Below are positions 1 to 10,539 of a DNA stretch of 64,000 bases, piece by piece. Origin of the DNA: Suillus spraguei (taxonomy: Eukaryota; Basidiomycota; Agaricomycetes; Boletales; Suillaceae). The stretch lies in contig JABCPU010000046.1 in assembly GCA_016800925.1 (NCBI GenBank), forward strand, positions 1-64,000. Reading direction: 5' to 3'. The notes below the pieces were generated by a model. The model was not told the origin of the DNA and did not search any database. It saw only the letters and a list, made by a program, of their open reading frames with translations. Positions within the stretch are counted from its first letter, which is position 1. Each line of letters opens with the position of its first letter. The position numbers were made by a program, and so were the translations under genes.

Positions 1-461
1 GGGTGACGTCACCAGCGACAGTGAAAAGACACAGACGGTCTGCTGGGAGTTCTTACAATGTCCAAAAGAGGACAAGGTGAAAGTACAAGGAACGCGTTCC
101 GAGTATGATCAAGGGTTCAGCCTCAATGACAAGTCAAAGAGGTATCCGCAAGAATAGAGGCTAAGACTAAGGAGTGCTTAGACTTAGAGACGATTCGAGA
201 CGACTTAGATTGGAGGTCTAAGCGAAGGAGATTCCAGGTAAAACCCAGTAAGATTAAAGTAGGGAATCTACTACAAGTACACTGTGCTTAAATAGGCCAA
301 TATGTGCACACAGACCAGATAACCGTGAGAATGTAACTGCGTATCCTAAACAAGGAAGGCATGTATCGTACAGATGCGTTGAGCATATGAGTCAGAGTCA
401 CGTTACGTAATATACAAGGTAAATGAGTAGAAAATGAATAGGGGCACGTACGGTTGTAACA
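1..461 (-). repeat. G1 3' LTR
   Basis: Read on the minus strand it starts TGTTACAACC at 461 and should end CCCCA just beyond position 1. It matches 7159-7619 with a constant offset of 7158, interrupted only by compensating one-base indels near 125-140. A diverged solo copy lies at 15784-16250 and a split copy at 53713-54699. Confidence 0.95.
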
Positions 462-478
462 TTACCCCCTTTTTATAC
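462..478 (-). other. Polypurine tract of G1
   Basis: On the minus strand a purine run (AAAAAGGGGG followed by TAA) lies directly before the 3' LTR start TGTTAC. This is the usual place and composition of the plus-strand primer of LTR retrotransposons and fixes the element's orientation. Confidence 0.75.
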
Positions 479-493
479 GTAAAGTCACCGACT

Positions 494-1961
494 TTACTCA
501 TCTTGATTCGCATAGTAAACAGGATCATCACTCCATTCATAGTCTTCGTCAGCAAAGGACCCACTTCTCATATATGCGGCTTCTTCTAGACCAGCGCGTC
601 GTTTGGAGTCCCTTCTCTTTTCCGCTCGAATACGTTCATCGTCAAGCTGTTTCTCCCAAGTGCGAAGTGCGTCATAGAATCCTTTGTCCTTCCAAGTTAA
701 TTCGAAGGGGGGAGGTCCGACTCGTTTAGGGCAATAGATGGATAAGTGAGTGGTGACCAATATCTGCAAACTTTGCATTGATATTCCACACAATTCTTCT
801 GACGATGTCCAAGCAATCCACAGACACGGCACTTCATGTTCTCGTCAGGGTTGGAATGGACTTTGCGTAGGGGTGATGGAGAAATGATGGGCGTGGGACT
901 AGTGGATCTAGCACGTTTCTTCCCTTTGTTCTTCTTCATGCGTTTCAAGGCAAGTGTGTTTTCTCGCCTAAGCTGCGCTTGCTGGGCAGGGGTGAGAGTA
1001 TACGCCGATGTAGGAGATCAGGTGTAACTGCTCGTTCAGCAGCCGCAAGGAGTTCGTCAGAGGAGGACGGAGAGGTTATGCCGAAGTCTTTTACTAAGAC
1101 CGGCGAAACAGGGTCCATTGGACCGAATGATGGTGGGATAGACATTGGAGGGTGTATATGAAGGTCGCGAAGTCGGGGGCTGAGTGTTACCAACTCAGTG
1201 GTAGGGATACCTAGTAATTTAGCGGCCTCGCACTGCTCCTTTGTGCAGGGTTCATACAGCCAATCAGGGCAGTCAAGAGAGGTCGTGACGGGAGGTAGCG
1301 AAGTTGACTGTTCAATGGGAGATGGGGTTTGAGGAGATGCAAGGTCTGCTTGCATCTGTTGTAAATCAGTGATAGCTTCTTCCACTAGGTTTCTTGCCGC
1401 TCTGGTTTCAGCGACTGACTGCTGGATGGTTTCGACAACTGAGTTGGTGAGATTTCCGATCTCCTGGACAGCAGTGCATAAGCCAGCAAAGGCGTCAAGA
1501 CTAGAATACATGCGCGAAGAAGCGGGTGCTGGAATAGGAAGTGGCATATCTTTCGGCGGAGAGGGAGGTTGTGCAACGCCTGCTCGACGTTCGGCAATGA
1601 TGTGAATAGCTTCCTCAACATCATTCTTAAAAGAATTGGGAAGCAACAGCATAGCGTAAGCACGAATGCATTTTTGAAGATGAAGGAAGTGGTGACGGAG
1701 TGTAATTTCTGCTGTGTCTTTGGCGATAACTTCAATAAGGGCTGCAGTGCGGATGATGTTAACAACGAGCAGTGCAGGGAAAGCACCTCTTTCAATGAGG
1801 ATTCTTTCGATTTCGAGGGCGTGTCCCTCACAGAGGATGGCGGCTTCAATGTAGGAGTTGTTATCGATTTCAGTGGTAAGGGTTCCGTATTGTTCTGCTT
1901 CAGAGTCGGAGTCATTGGTGGCGGCAGTGACGGGGGTGATGTAGGCAGTGGGGAAAGACAT
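494..1961 (-). pseudogene. G1 extra ORF downstream of integrase, zinc-knuckle protein
   Basis: Between the end of integrase (2019) and the polypurine tract lies an additional coding region of about 480 codons in the sense direction. Three open segments follow one another in different frames: 945-1961, 697-948 and 494-832. The first is acidic and helical, with Pro/Ser-rich stretches. The second has a basic patch (KKNKGKKRARS) and then a retroviral-type knuckle, CRVCGLLGHRQKNC (C-x2-C-x4-H-x4-C), followed by a further CKVC pair. The third is charged (WEKQLDDERIRAEKRRD) and ends in an acidic tail. The segments join smoothly in sense if one indel is allowed near 990 and another near 750, so I read it as one broken ORF. 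It is not part of standard Gag-Pol; a second nucleic-acid-binding, Gag-like or accessory role is inference. Confidence 0.7.
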
Positions 1962-2018
1962 TTCAATGTTTGTTGGTAGTTGATCAAGTGCTAGTGCGGT
2001 TGATTGACTGGGGAATAA

Positions 2019-3622
2019 TCAGAGGGTGTGTTGCTTCTTATAAGCATTCAAGATTCGGGCGGAGTTCTTCAAGTTCTTTTCTGGGAGCCATTCATTATCT
2101 CCCGATGAATATCCTTTCCAGGAAACAAGATAACGTCGGCGAGTGCCGATTCCTTTGTGAGAAAGGATTGCTTCTACTTCGTATTCTTCTTCTTCTTCGA
2201 TAATGTCAGGTGGTGGTTCGGGGAAGTTCGGGCCGTGTACGTCCGTTTCGCTATAGGACGATAAGACAGAAGCATGGAAGGTGGGGTGGATCTTCCATTG
2301 TGGAGGAAGTTTGAGTGTGAACGTGATGGGTGATAGGACATCGATGATCGGGAAAGGTCCATATCGTTTCGGTGCCAATTTCCTTGATGGGAGTTTGAGT
2401 CTAAGATTAGCGGCAGATAGCCAAACCTTATCTCCGATCTTCCATGGGATGTACTTATCTCCTCGGGATCGTTCAGCCATCGTTTGCATTGCAATGTTGT
2501 GGCAGGCGATTGCTTCTTCTCTTATCTTTTGCAGAGATCGTACTCGATCTTCTGCTGTGGGTACAGATGAATCAGGGATAAGGTGAGGAATAGCGTGTGG
2601 TTCGTATTCCATCATCAAATAGAAGGGTGATGCATTCCTTGCATCGTGTTTTCGGTGGTTGTGGACGAATTCCGCTATTGGTAGGTGTTCTACCCATTCT
2701 TCGGGGTTGTTGCGGCAGTAGATGCGAAGATATGTTTCAAGTTCTTGATTAAGCCTTTCCGTTTGACCGTCGGTCTGGGGGTGATAAGCCGTAGATGGGG
2801 CAATGACGTAGTCGAGGAGTCGGGCAAGTTCCTTTGAGAAGCGAGATAGGAATTGCGGCCCTCAATCCGAGATAACTTTGTCATGGAGTCCAAATCGTCG
2901 GTAGACATGTTTCAAAAATAGTTTGGCAACGCCTTCGGAAGTGATGGTTTTTAGACAAGGGGTAATAATTACCCCCTTTGTAAGGCCATGGTCTACCACG
3001 ACCATGATACTGTCAAAGCCTCCAGAGACAGGGAGGTCTGTGATAAGATCAACAGAGACCTGAGAAAACGGGCGAACCGCCGAGGAGGGAATAGGCAAGA
3101 GCGGGGGTCGAACAGGATGTGTATCCGTTTTCATCTGTTGACAAAGGGCGCAACCCTCAACGTATTTTCGAATATAAGAGCCCATTGCAGGCCACCAGGC
3201 TTCCCGTTTCACGAGCTCTTCAGTTTTGAATCTACCAGGATGACCCGCGGTAGGATGATCATGATACTGTGTCAGGATATCAGAGCGATGCGCCGGTGGA
3301 ATATAGGCGCGATTCTTAAAATAGAGGACTTTCTCCTCAATCTTCCAGTCAGAGAGTGCCGATTTCATAGGGGGAAGGCATACGCCATCAAGGGCATCAG
3401 ATGCTGTCTTGAAGACAGGGTCGTCGAGGGGTCAGAGGATGACAGCACATCCTTCAAGTCGGTGTCAATAAGATGAACGAATAAAGCGTCAGGGAGGAGA
3501 GTCTGATCTTCGTTATCGTCTTTACCGGAGTCGTAGTCGGGCCGGCGAGATAGTGCATCAGGTACGGCTAGTTTAGTACCTGCAACGTGATGCAGTTCAA
3601 TGTCGTAGATAGACAAAATCAA
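2019..3622 (-). pseudogene. G1 Pol: end of RNase H, integrase and chromodomain
   Basis: This is the downstream part of Pol. Reading 3622 to 2019: the linker containing ALSRRPDY, the HHCC zinc domain (HPTAGHPGRF ... CALCQQMK), the catalytic core (VDLITDLP; ISD-GPQF; QTERLNQELE) and a C-terminal chromodomain (RYLVSWKGYSSGDNEWLPE) that in this family targets integration to modified chromatin. Breaks: a one-base frameshift against the RT segment near 3640, a second near 3366, and an in-frame TGA at 2862-2864 exactly where relatives have arginine (SD-R-GPQF), that is CGA to TGA. The catalytic D, D and E residues are still visible on either side of the stop. Non-functional as written. Confidence 0.93.
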
Positions 3623-6060
3623 TTGCCAACGTGCTTGGCGCGGGTAAGCTTCTGTGCACTTCTAAAGTACAGAAGGTTCTTATGGTCGGTGAATACCAGG
3701 ACGGGGTGAGGGTTCCCTTCGAGATAATGACGCCATTCGTTCAATGCCCGGATCACTGCAAGGAGTTCCCGATCAAAAATCTGGTAATTGCGTTCTGCAG
3801 GATTCAAAGACTGTGAAAGATATGCACATGGGTGGTAAACGCCATTTTCATCAGTCTGCAAGAGAACTCCGCCAGTTGCTACGAGCGAAGCGTCGGTAGC
3901 AATAGCGAATTGTCGGGAAGGATCAGGGTTACGAAGTACCGGTTGGGATGTGAAGCGTTGTTTCAATTCTTCGAAGGTGTCCATACATTCGGTTGACCAA
4001 TCAAAGGCCTTATCTTTTTTTGTCAAATCGATAAGGGGTCGGGCAATGTCAGAATAGTGGGAGATGAACGTGTGGTAAAAGTTGCAAAAACCAAGGAATG
4101 ACCGAACATCTTTTATGGATTTCGGGATTGGCCATTCAGAGATTCCTTTGGTTTTGGCGGTATCCATAGCAACTTGTCCGGGGCGAATTATCATTCCGAG
4201 GTATTCCACTTCTTCTGCATCGAAAGTACATTTCTCTGGTTTCAAGAACAGGTGTTCCTTCCGTATCTTCATCAAAACCCGTCTAGTCCATTCGCGGTGT
4301 TCTGCCATTGTTGTAGAGAAAATCAGGATATCGTCCATGTAGATAACCATCCATCCTTCATTGATTTCTTGTTGAAAGGTGTGATTCATGTATGCTTGAA
4401 AAGTTGCTGGGGAATTGCAGAGGCCAAAGAACATGACGTTTGGTTCAAAGAGGCCGAATTCCGTGGTAAAAGCAGCTTTCCACCTATCATCAGGATGGAT
4501 GCGAATGTTGTTATAACTGGACCGAATATCCATTTTCATAAAGAACTGTGCGTTATGAAGACGTGCGACAAGGGAAATAGGGAGGGGGAGCGGATATGCG
4601 TTCTTTACTGTCCAATCATTGATGTAGCGATAATCTTGACAGGGACGCAATTCTCCACTTTTCTTTCCCACAAAGAAGAAGCCACTAGCTTGAGGTGACT
4701 TCGATTCGGAGATGAAACCTTTCGCAACATTTTCATCAATAAACGTCTTGACAGCAGTGCGTTCTTTTTCCGATAGTGGGTAGACCTTAGATGTACGAGG
4801 AATAAAACCGGGTTTAGTATCGATCCGATGATCAATACCAGGGCGTTCGGGTGGCAATTTGTTCAATCCGTCTTTAGCAAAGACGTCTGCGAAGTCGTGC
4901 AAATAATCTGGGACCAATTCTTCGAAGGGTTTCTTTTTCTTTTCCTTTTCATCCGTGGCGAATTCCTGAGCTTTGTTGCTATATTTCGGAGGGGGAAGAG
5001 GAATAGTGGAATAATTGGAGGATTGCTCGAATTGAGAAGTTCCATCACGTGTTAAAGGTGTATCCATGGAGACTTCTTCTATGATTCTCATGCTAACTCC
5101 ATCAGTATCGTATTCCACGAGAAATTCGCCGTCTCCTAATTCATAAGAGGAAATTTCACGTACTTCTGGCGCATGCCAGACGTCGTTCATGGTATCGAAT
5201 TGGTCATCATCCTCAGTTGGGATCAACGAGGGCACGGGTTCTTCGTCACTGGGTATTTCTTCAATTGAAGCTGAAAGGGTTTTCGGAGGAACGTAGAATT
5301 TGGATAGTTTCGGTACATTGGTATCCCTTCCAGGGATTTCTTCTTCAGCTTTTCGTTTTCCATGTTTCTGTTCTTCTATTGGCCGTTGCTCAATAGGTTC
5401 CTGTCCAAGCCGATGCTCGGGTTCGGATTCATTCTTGTGCTTTTCCGCGCGGGGAATCGGTGATACTGATCTTGGCAGTTGGACATGTGGAGTGGGGTCT
5501 GTAGTACGTGGCATTCGTACTTCTGGTTCTGGGTCTTCAGAGACCTCAATAGGAGATGCGATGAAAGGTTTCGGAAGACGGGAATGTTGCCACCTAGTAT
5601 GATTGAAAAGTCGGGGCAACCCATTCTTCTTCCGATCTATATCTAGATCAATTTCGATCTCATCTGATTTATCCGTCCGCGGAAGGATAAGTGTTTCAGC
5701 AGCCCAGTCTATAATTGGGTTCATTGCTCGTAACCATGGAATTCCAAGAAGGATTTGATCTCTTCTTCCTAGTTTGGTGATATTGAATTTTCCATACATG
5801 GTTCATTCGTCAATCTTGACCACTAGAAGGCAGTAGTGCGTAATTGGTCCTCCTTTTATGAGGGTTCCATCTGCCGTAGTAACTCGAAATGGTTCTTTGA
5901 GTTTTCATCGTGTGATTTGATGGAGATTCACAAACTCCTCTGAGATGAATGTTCCTGCTGCTCCTGAATCAATAACAGCGGTGGTGTCGACGGATTTCAA
6001 CGAGTACGTGAGTGGAGGTGATAGGGACACGAAGTTCTTTTCTGTCACCTACAGCGCGTA
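3619..6060 (-). pseudogene. G1 Pol: protease, reverse transcriptase and RNase H
   Basis: The aspartic protease motif (AVIDSGAAGTFIS) is read around 5950-5990. A long open frame from 5799 to 3619 carries a proline/acid-rich linker, then the RT: primer-binding PRTSKVYPLS, palm GELRPCQDYRYIND, the FGLCNSPATFQ block, and catalytic YMDD at 4329-4340. RNase H follows (AIATDASLVATGG; FTDHKNLLYF). In-frame TGA codons at 5803-5805 and 5905-5907 separate protease from RT; both fit a CGA arginine codon that has mutated. A frameshift near 6000 separates the protease from the region after Gag, and another at the 3' end (about 3640) cuts RNase H from integrase. The RT active site itself is intact. Confidence 0.93.
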
Positions 6061-6167
6061 CAAGTCTTAGTAATACATTGGGAGAAACATACGTCGAATC
6101 TTTGTTTCTCCACATCAAAAAATCCTGGACAATCTGTCGTACTGTTTCTTCATCTCCTTCTTCTCTT

Positions 6168-6950
6168 TTACTTCGTTTGTCGAAGTGGGGTCTTCTTCTT
6201 TCTATCAGGACAATTATGAATACGGTGTCCTGTCTTCTTGCACCCGAAGCATTGTCCTTTCTTCATGCATTTGGATCTCTCCATATCGGAGATTCGATCT
6301 ACGACCATTGCGTTGGAATCACGGTTCGGAATATACCGTGCATTCCCATAGTTCTTCTTCTTTTGTTGTGGAACATGATGCGTCCTCATGGCTTGAAGCC
6401 GATGATGGGCGTTGTCAATAGCAATGCATTGCAACACAACTCCTCTGAATATTTCGGAGACATCTCCTGTATTGAAAAGCTTTGTAAGGATACCCCAATT
6501 AAGGCCGTCTTGGAAGAACTGGATCTTCGTTGCATTGTCGGTGATCTGAGCCTTGGCTGCAAGTGCCTCAAAGTCAGCGACATAGGTGTGGAGATCTCCA
6601 GTTCCTTGTTTGAGATCTCTGAGTCTGGTGAGCGCGGTTCCTTTGGTATCCACTGGTTCGAATGCTTCTTTGAAGCTCTTCATAAAATCTGCCATTGTCC
6701 CATAACCAACTTTTTGTCCGGAAGTGTCGGTAGATTGGGCGTGTTCAAGGAATTGTTCCTTCCAAGACTTGGCGTTCCTTTCGGTCATAAAGGATGTTAT
6801 GTAGATGATCTTCTGTTTGTCGGTGGTGTAAAGCTTTTCATTGATGTCAAAGTGCAAATTGCATGACTGGATAAACTCGCGAGAGTTATCATGATCTCCA
6901 TCAAAACCAATCGGTTGACCGATCTTGTATTCAAATTCTTTGGTCGACAT
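6168..6950 (-). CDS. gag: G1 Gag with CCHC zinc knuckle
   Basis: A 260-residue uninterrupted ORF starting at ATG 6950 lies just inside the 5' LTR. The N-terminal two thirds is a retrotransposon Gag fold (FDGDHDNSREF; KIIYITSFMTERNAKSWKEQFL), which packages RNA into virus-like particles. Near the C-terminus is CFGCKKTGHRIHNC, the C-x2-C-x4-H-x4-C knuckle that binds nucleic acid. A related but diverged Gag fragment is at 53304-53580. This is the only G1 gene that looks intact; its stop at 6168 precedes the protease region in another frame, so Gag-Pol expression would need frameshifting, or the boundary is itself damaged. Confidence 0.9.
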   Translation of the reverse strand: MSTKEFEYKIGQPIGFDGDHDNSREFIQSCNLHFDINEKLYTTDKQKIIYITSFMTERNAKSWKEQFLEHAQSTDTSGQKVGYGTMADFMKSFKEAFEPVDTKGTALTRLRDLKQGTGDLHTYVADFEALAAKAQITDNATKIQFFQDGLNWGILTKLFNTGDVSEIFRGVVLQCIAIDNAHHRLQAMRTHHVPQQKKKNYGNARYIPNRDSNAMVVDRISDMERSKCMKKGQCFGCKKTGHRIHNCPDRKKKTPLRQTK

Positions 6951-7156
6951 GGTTGATGATTCTTCTGATGAGTTATACTTTCTCGGTGCCTACATGCGCT
7001 GTCTTGCTGTCCGTCAGGGCTTTTCTTCTGTCAGGGGCTTCCTCTTGACAATCTGCTCAGCATACGCGTACGCTAGTCTACTGATCTAGGCGATCAGGGT
7101 TCGGGGTCGAAGACTGGGTAGTCGACGATCAGATGACTTTAATCTTTTGTTTCGAC

Positions 7157-7619
7157 TGGGGTGACGTCACCAGCGACAGTGAAAAGACACAGACGGTCTG
7201 CTGGGAGTTCTTACAATGTCCAAAAGAGGACAAGGTGAAAGTACAAGGAACGCGTTCCGAGTATGATCAAGGGTTCAGCCTCAAATGACAAGTCAAGAGG
7301 TATCCGCAAGAATAGAGGCTAAGACTAAGGAGTGCTTAGACTTAGAGACGATTCGAGACGACTTAGATTGGAGGTCTAAGCGAAGGAGATTCCAGGTAAA
7401 ACCCAGTAAGATTAAAGTAGGGAATCTACTACAAGTACACTGTGCTTAAATAGGCCAATATGTGCACACAGACCAGATAACCGTGAGAATGTAACTGCGT
7501 ATCCTAAACAAGGAAGGCATGTATCGTACAGATGCGTTGAGCATATGAGTCAGAGTCACGTTACGTAATATACAAGGTAAATGAGTAGAAAATGAATAGG
7601 GGCACGTACGGTTGTAACA
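7157..7619 (-). repeat. G1 5' LTR
   Basis: 463 bp, minus-strand orientation TGTTAC...CCCCA, ending at 7157. Immediately internal, the minus strand reads GTCGAAACAAAAG, where the primer-binding site should lie; I do not recognise the tRNA. As the upstream LTR it would hold the promoter, but I see no confident TATA box. Confidence 0.95.
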
Positions 7620-7878
7620 GCCTACCTCTGTCAGTTTCTAGTTAGGAATCCGCTCCGAAGCTAGCCTTAGTCCTCTTTCCATCCCCGTGCTCTGGATAAC
7701 CTTTGGACATACCATATCTGATACCTTCAGACGTCCAGATCTGCTACGCAACTCCTTCCGGATATTCGGACATATATCTCCTCTCTGAAATAAAGGGGCA
7801 TTACTCGGACAAGGGGCACAGTGTACGAACTGAGGCCAAAGCCCTTCAGATCTTTCACCCTTGAGTACGGTCTTAACA
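7620..7878 (+). repeat. Family-E LTR remnant, 3' part
   Basis: The sequence aligns with the last ~260 bp of the complete solo LTRs at 53803-54571 and 58539-59322: the Ser/Leu-poor block 'tagtttctag', 'gaaataaaggggca', 'gcacagtg', and the terminal 'gagtacggtcttaaca'. Its 5' part is missing because G1 inserted at 7620. Positions 7879-7918 after it are unassigned. Confidence 0.85.
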
Positions 7879-7918
7879 CCACAGTCCTCAGATGTGTCCT
7901 CTTCTAAGACAGTGTTCT

Positions 7919-8455
7919 CACATATTACAGTGAACTATCTCTGTATTATACGAGTGAATGGACGTGCATAATATCCCGTATGATATGGGCCAGCGGACCA
8001 TGGGCCCATGGTAGAAATATCCTCGTTGATGACGGATGGGCCGGGAGGAATATTATTCCCAATGACAGCAGGTGGGCCCATGCAAGGAATATGTAGAGTA
8101 GATGAGTGGGCCGATGTACATGAATATCCGGTAGACAGATGGGCTGAGGTAGTTGGATATCATGTAGATGGGTGTATCAAGGTAGATGTGTATCAAATAG
8201 ACAGGTATGTGAAGGGTACTTGTTATCACATACATGGGTGGGCCCAGACACATATTAAATTAGATGGGTATTAGACGGGTGGGCTGAGAGTGTTATATAA
8301 ATATTTATTAGACGGGTGGGCCGAGGGTGTTGTACAGTATATTATATTAGATGGGTGGGCCGAGGGTGGTATAAAATATAGACGGGTGGGCCCATGTGTA
8401 TGATAATTGTAGACATGACGGAGCTGAGGGAGTTGCATATCATCCGAATCAGAGG
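7919..8455 (+). repeat. Left terminal inverted repeat of element A, GGTGGGCC-rich
   Basis: It starts CACATATTACAGTGAAC. The inner part is an irregular minisatellite in which the core (A)GACGGGTGGGCCGAGG recurs about every 35-45 bp with AT-rich spacers. Nearly the same sequence is at 42694-43206, and the reverse complement is at 26890-27480 and 51640-52209. Repeated GC cores within terminal repeats may be transposase binding sites (inference). Confidence 0.85.
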
Positions 8456-8477
8456 AGGTAATAAATCACAGTTACTG

Positions 8478-8925
8478 AGTTCCTGGAGCAGCAGGTGCTG
8501 TCTTGACATGGCCTTTTATGGCACTTAGGTTGTCTTGTAGAATGTGGAAACCGGGGTGTGAGGCTTGTGTTGCCCTACAAGACACCCAGCTCCGACCCCA
8601 AAAAATCAGATGAAGCATACCAAGTTCCAGGAGCAGCAAGTGATCTCTTGAAATGGCCTTTATGGCGCTTAGGTTGTCTTGTAGAATGTGGAAAGCAGGG
8701 TGCGAGGCTTGTGTTGCCCTACAAGACACCCAGTTACGACCCCCAAAATCAGATGAAGCTTACCAAGTTCCGAGTTCTGAGTTCCGAGACCCGGGTCTCT
8801 GCTTGACATGGCCTTTTATGGCGCTTATGTTGTCTTGTAGAATGTGGACACCAGGGTGCAAAAAGTGGTTGTCCTATGAGATGCCAAGTTCCGAACCCGG
8901 GTCTCAACAAATGAATATCAGATAT
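8478..8925 (+). repeat. Three tandem copies of a ~144-bp subterminal unit
   Basis: The block 'ggttgtcttgtagaatgtgga' and its surroundings recur from about 8480, 8623 and 8767, the third copy diverged. Open frames across it are products of the repeat, not genes. The next ~170 bp (8926-9098) holds nothing I recognise. Confidence 0.85.
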
Positions 8926-9098
8926 CCAGCACACTTCCAATCATCTGGTATTTCATTGAGCAATGGATGATAATACAGCTTTGAAAGCCAACATCATCCA
9001 AGGTTCCCTTATCTGATCCTTGCTATCTCCACCCCCTTTAACACCAAAGTCTGGACATCCAGCATTCAGCATCTGATTTCCCAATATCAACTTGCAAC

Positions 9099-10387
9099 AT
9101 GAACACTTCTTCCATGTCCACTTGTGACATAAAAATCTGGCACACTTGGGCCCTGGCCGTCACTCATGAAGCAGGGGCATATACTGAACAAAAATTCAAT
9201 GCAGAGAAGACTGGAGGAGAACCAGTTATACCTTCTCCAAACCTGGACACTGATCTGGTGATGGTGTGCAATCGCTTGGCTGATGTACTCATAAAGGCAT
9301 ATAAAAATCCCAGTGGGTCTTCCTGCAGATGTTGAAAATGTGTTTGATCATTCAAATTCCTTCATGACAGTTAAGATGCAGATTGATATTGCAAGATATA
9401 GCAAATTGATATCCCCAAAGAACACTGGGCATAATGATGAGAAAGAGGAGAAGTTGCTTGAGAGGTGTCCTCCTGGCCATGAGGGCACAAAGTTGGTGGA
9501 CAAACCTGCCACAATTATCGATGTTTCTGGTACCATCATCGCATGGTACCTTCCGGACACCCTGACCGAGACCACCCAGGTGCATAATGTGTAGATTGTT
9601 ACTCAATGGATATTGAATATCAAATGGTACCTACAGAAGGAAATCAGGGCAGCCACCGATTTGCTGGGTCCAAGCCTCGAAAAAAGTGTAAAGGCTGATG
9701 GCAATTGGCGATATAATCAAGAATGGTTCAAACAGGACTCGGAAAATGTTGGGTCAACTCCCGGATGCATCAATTTATCTCCGGCATGGTTTCAACAGGG
9801 CCACGAGGTAGGATGTGATGAGATGGTGATTTCTGGAGTCAAACTCACCAATCCCATAGAATCTGTCAGATCTGGAGGTATCTGCATCATTGAAGAGACC
9901 CTCCTCCAAGAATATCCTGAAAGCTATTGCAAGGCCGGCAGCCATCACATCGGCGGCACTCAGGGTCATGCATCCTCAGCAGTCTTTTGCAGGGTTACGA
10001 GCCTTGTCACACCTCGGAGATAAGGCACTGAGCAAGGAACTGCCACAGATGCCAGAGACCCTGCAGTACTGGGCATCCGTGTTTAACAGCCTCTCCATCA
10101 TTTCCAATCGGGAAACCCCCAATCATCGAGACCATTTATCGATTCCTGAATGCTTTGATATTCTCACCACCGTGGGGAACTATTTTAATGCTCGGATGAG
10201 TATGCCAAGCCTTCAGCTGGAATTCAGGTATGATTCTGGCTGTATGATTGCATTTTCGGGAAGAATTGTGAGACATGGGGTTGATGGAGTGGAAGGGGAT
10301 CAGATTGCTTGGGCATGGTATATGAGGGATTCTGTGCACATTTATGCCAGGGTTCCCTCATGTGGATGGGCTATGGTCGAAGGCTGA
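9099..10387 (+). pseudogene. TET/JBP-family 2-oxoglutarate/Fe(II) dioxygenase, decayed
   Basis: TET/JBP enzymes oxidise 5-methylcytosine (or thymine) in DNA using iron and 2-oxoglutarate; fungi carry families spread with KDZ transposons. Visible blocks in order: CPPGHEGTKLVDKPATIIDV, GTIIAWYLPDTL, TPGCINLSPAWFQQGHE, AALRVMHPQQSFAGL, WASVFNSLSIISNRETPNHRD, FDILTTVGNYF, FSGRIVRHGVDGVEGDQ and WYMRDSVH. The iron-binding HxD is His 10124-10126 / Asp 10130-10132, and the distal His is 10274-10276. The arginine expected about 9-10 residues after the distal His reads Gln (CAG, 10301-10303); CGG to CAG would be one CpG transition. Breaks: frame change near 9311-9335 (intron or indel), in-frame TAG at 9592-9594, frameshift near 9880. 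The C-terminus (stop 10385) looks complete. Not functional as written. Confidence 0.85.
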
Positions 10388-10539
10388 ATACTAACCACGG
10401 TGTGAAAGATCAAAGAAGTTGAAAGAGTTGTTACCCATGTTAGTAGCAACACATGAATACCATGTACCAATTAGAGCATCAACAGTTCTGGAACTCAAGT
10501 CGGAAGTCGAGTTCCATGAATTGAGTCCCTAACTCTGTG

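Larger units (their letters stand above)
1..7619 (-). mobile_element. Ty3/gypsy chromovirus G1, full length bar 2 bp
   Basis: This is an LTR retrotransposon read on the minus strand: 5' LTR (7157-7619), Gag, protease, reverse transcriptase, RNase H, integrase with chromodomain, an extra downstream ORF, polypurine tract and 3' LTR (1-461). The window opens two bases inside the 3' LTR. The two LTRs differ only by two single-base indels over about 460 bp, so insertion was recent. Yet Pol and the extra ORF carry several frameshifts and three in-frame TGA codons, so this copy cannot be autonomous. The DNA to its right (7620-7878) is the 3' part of a family-E LTR, so G1 landed inside an older solo LTR; the expected left half and target duplication lie outside the window. 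Confidence 0.95.

Noticed and set aside
6012..6866. 284-codon plus-strand ORF
   Set aside because: It lies opposite the intact Gag ORF with CCHC knuckle; it is a shadow frame.
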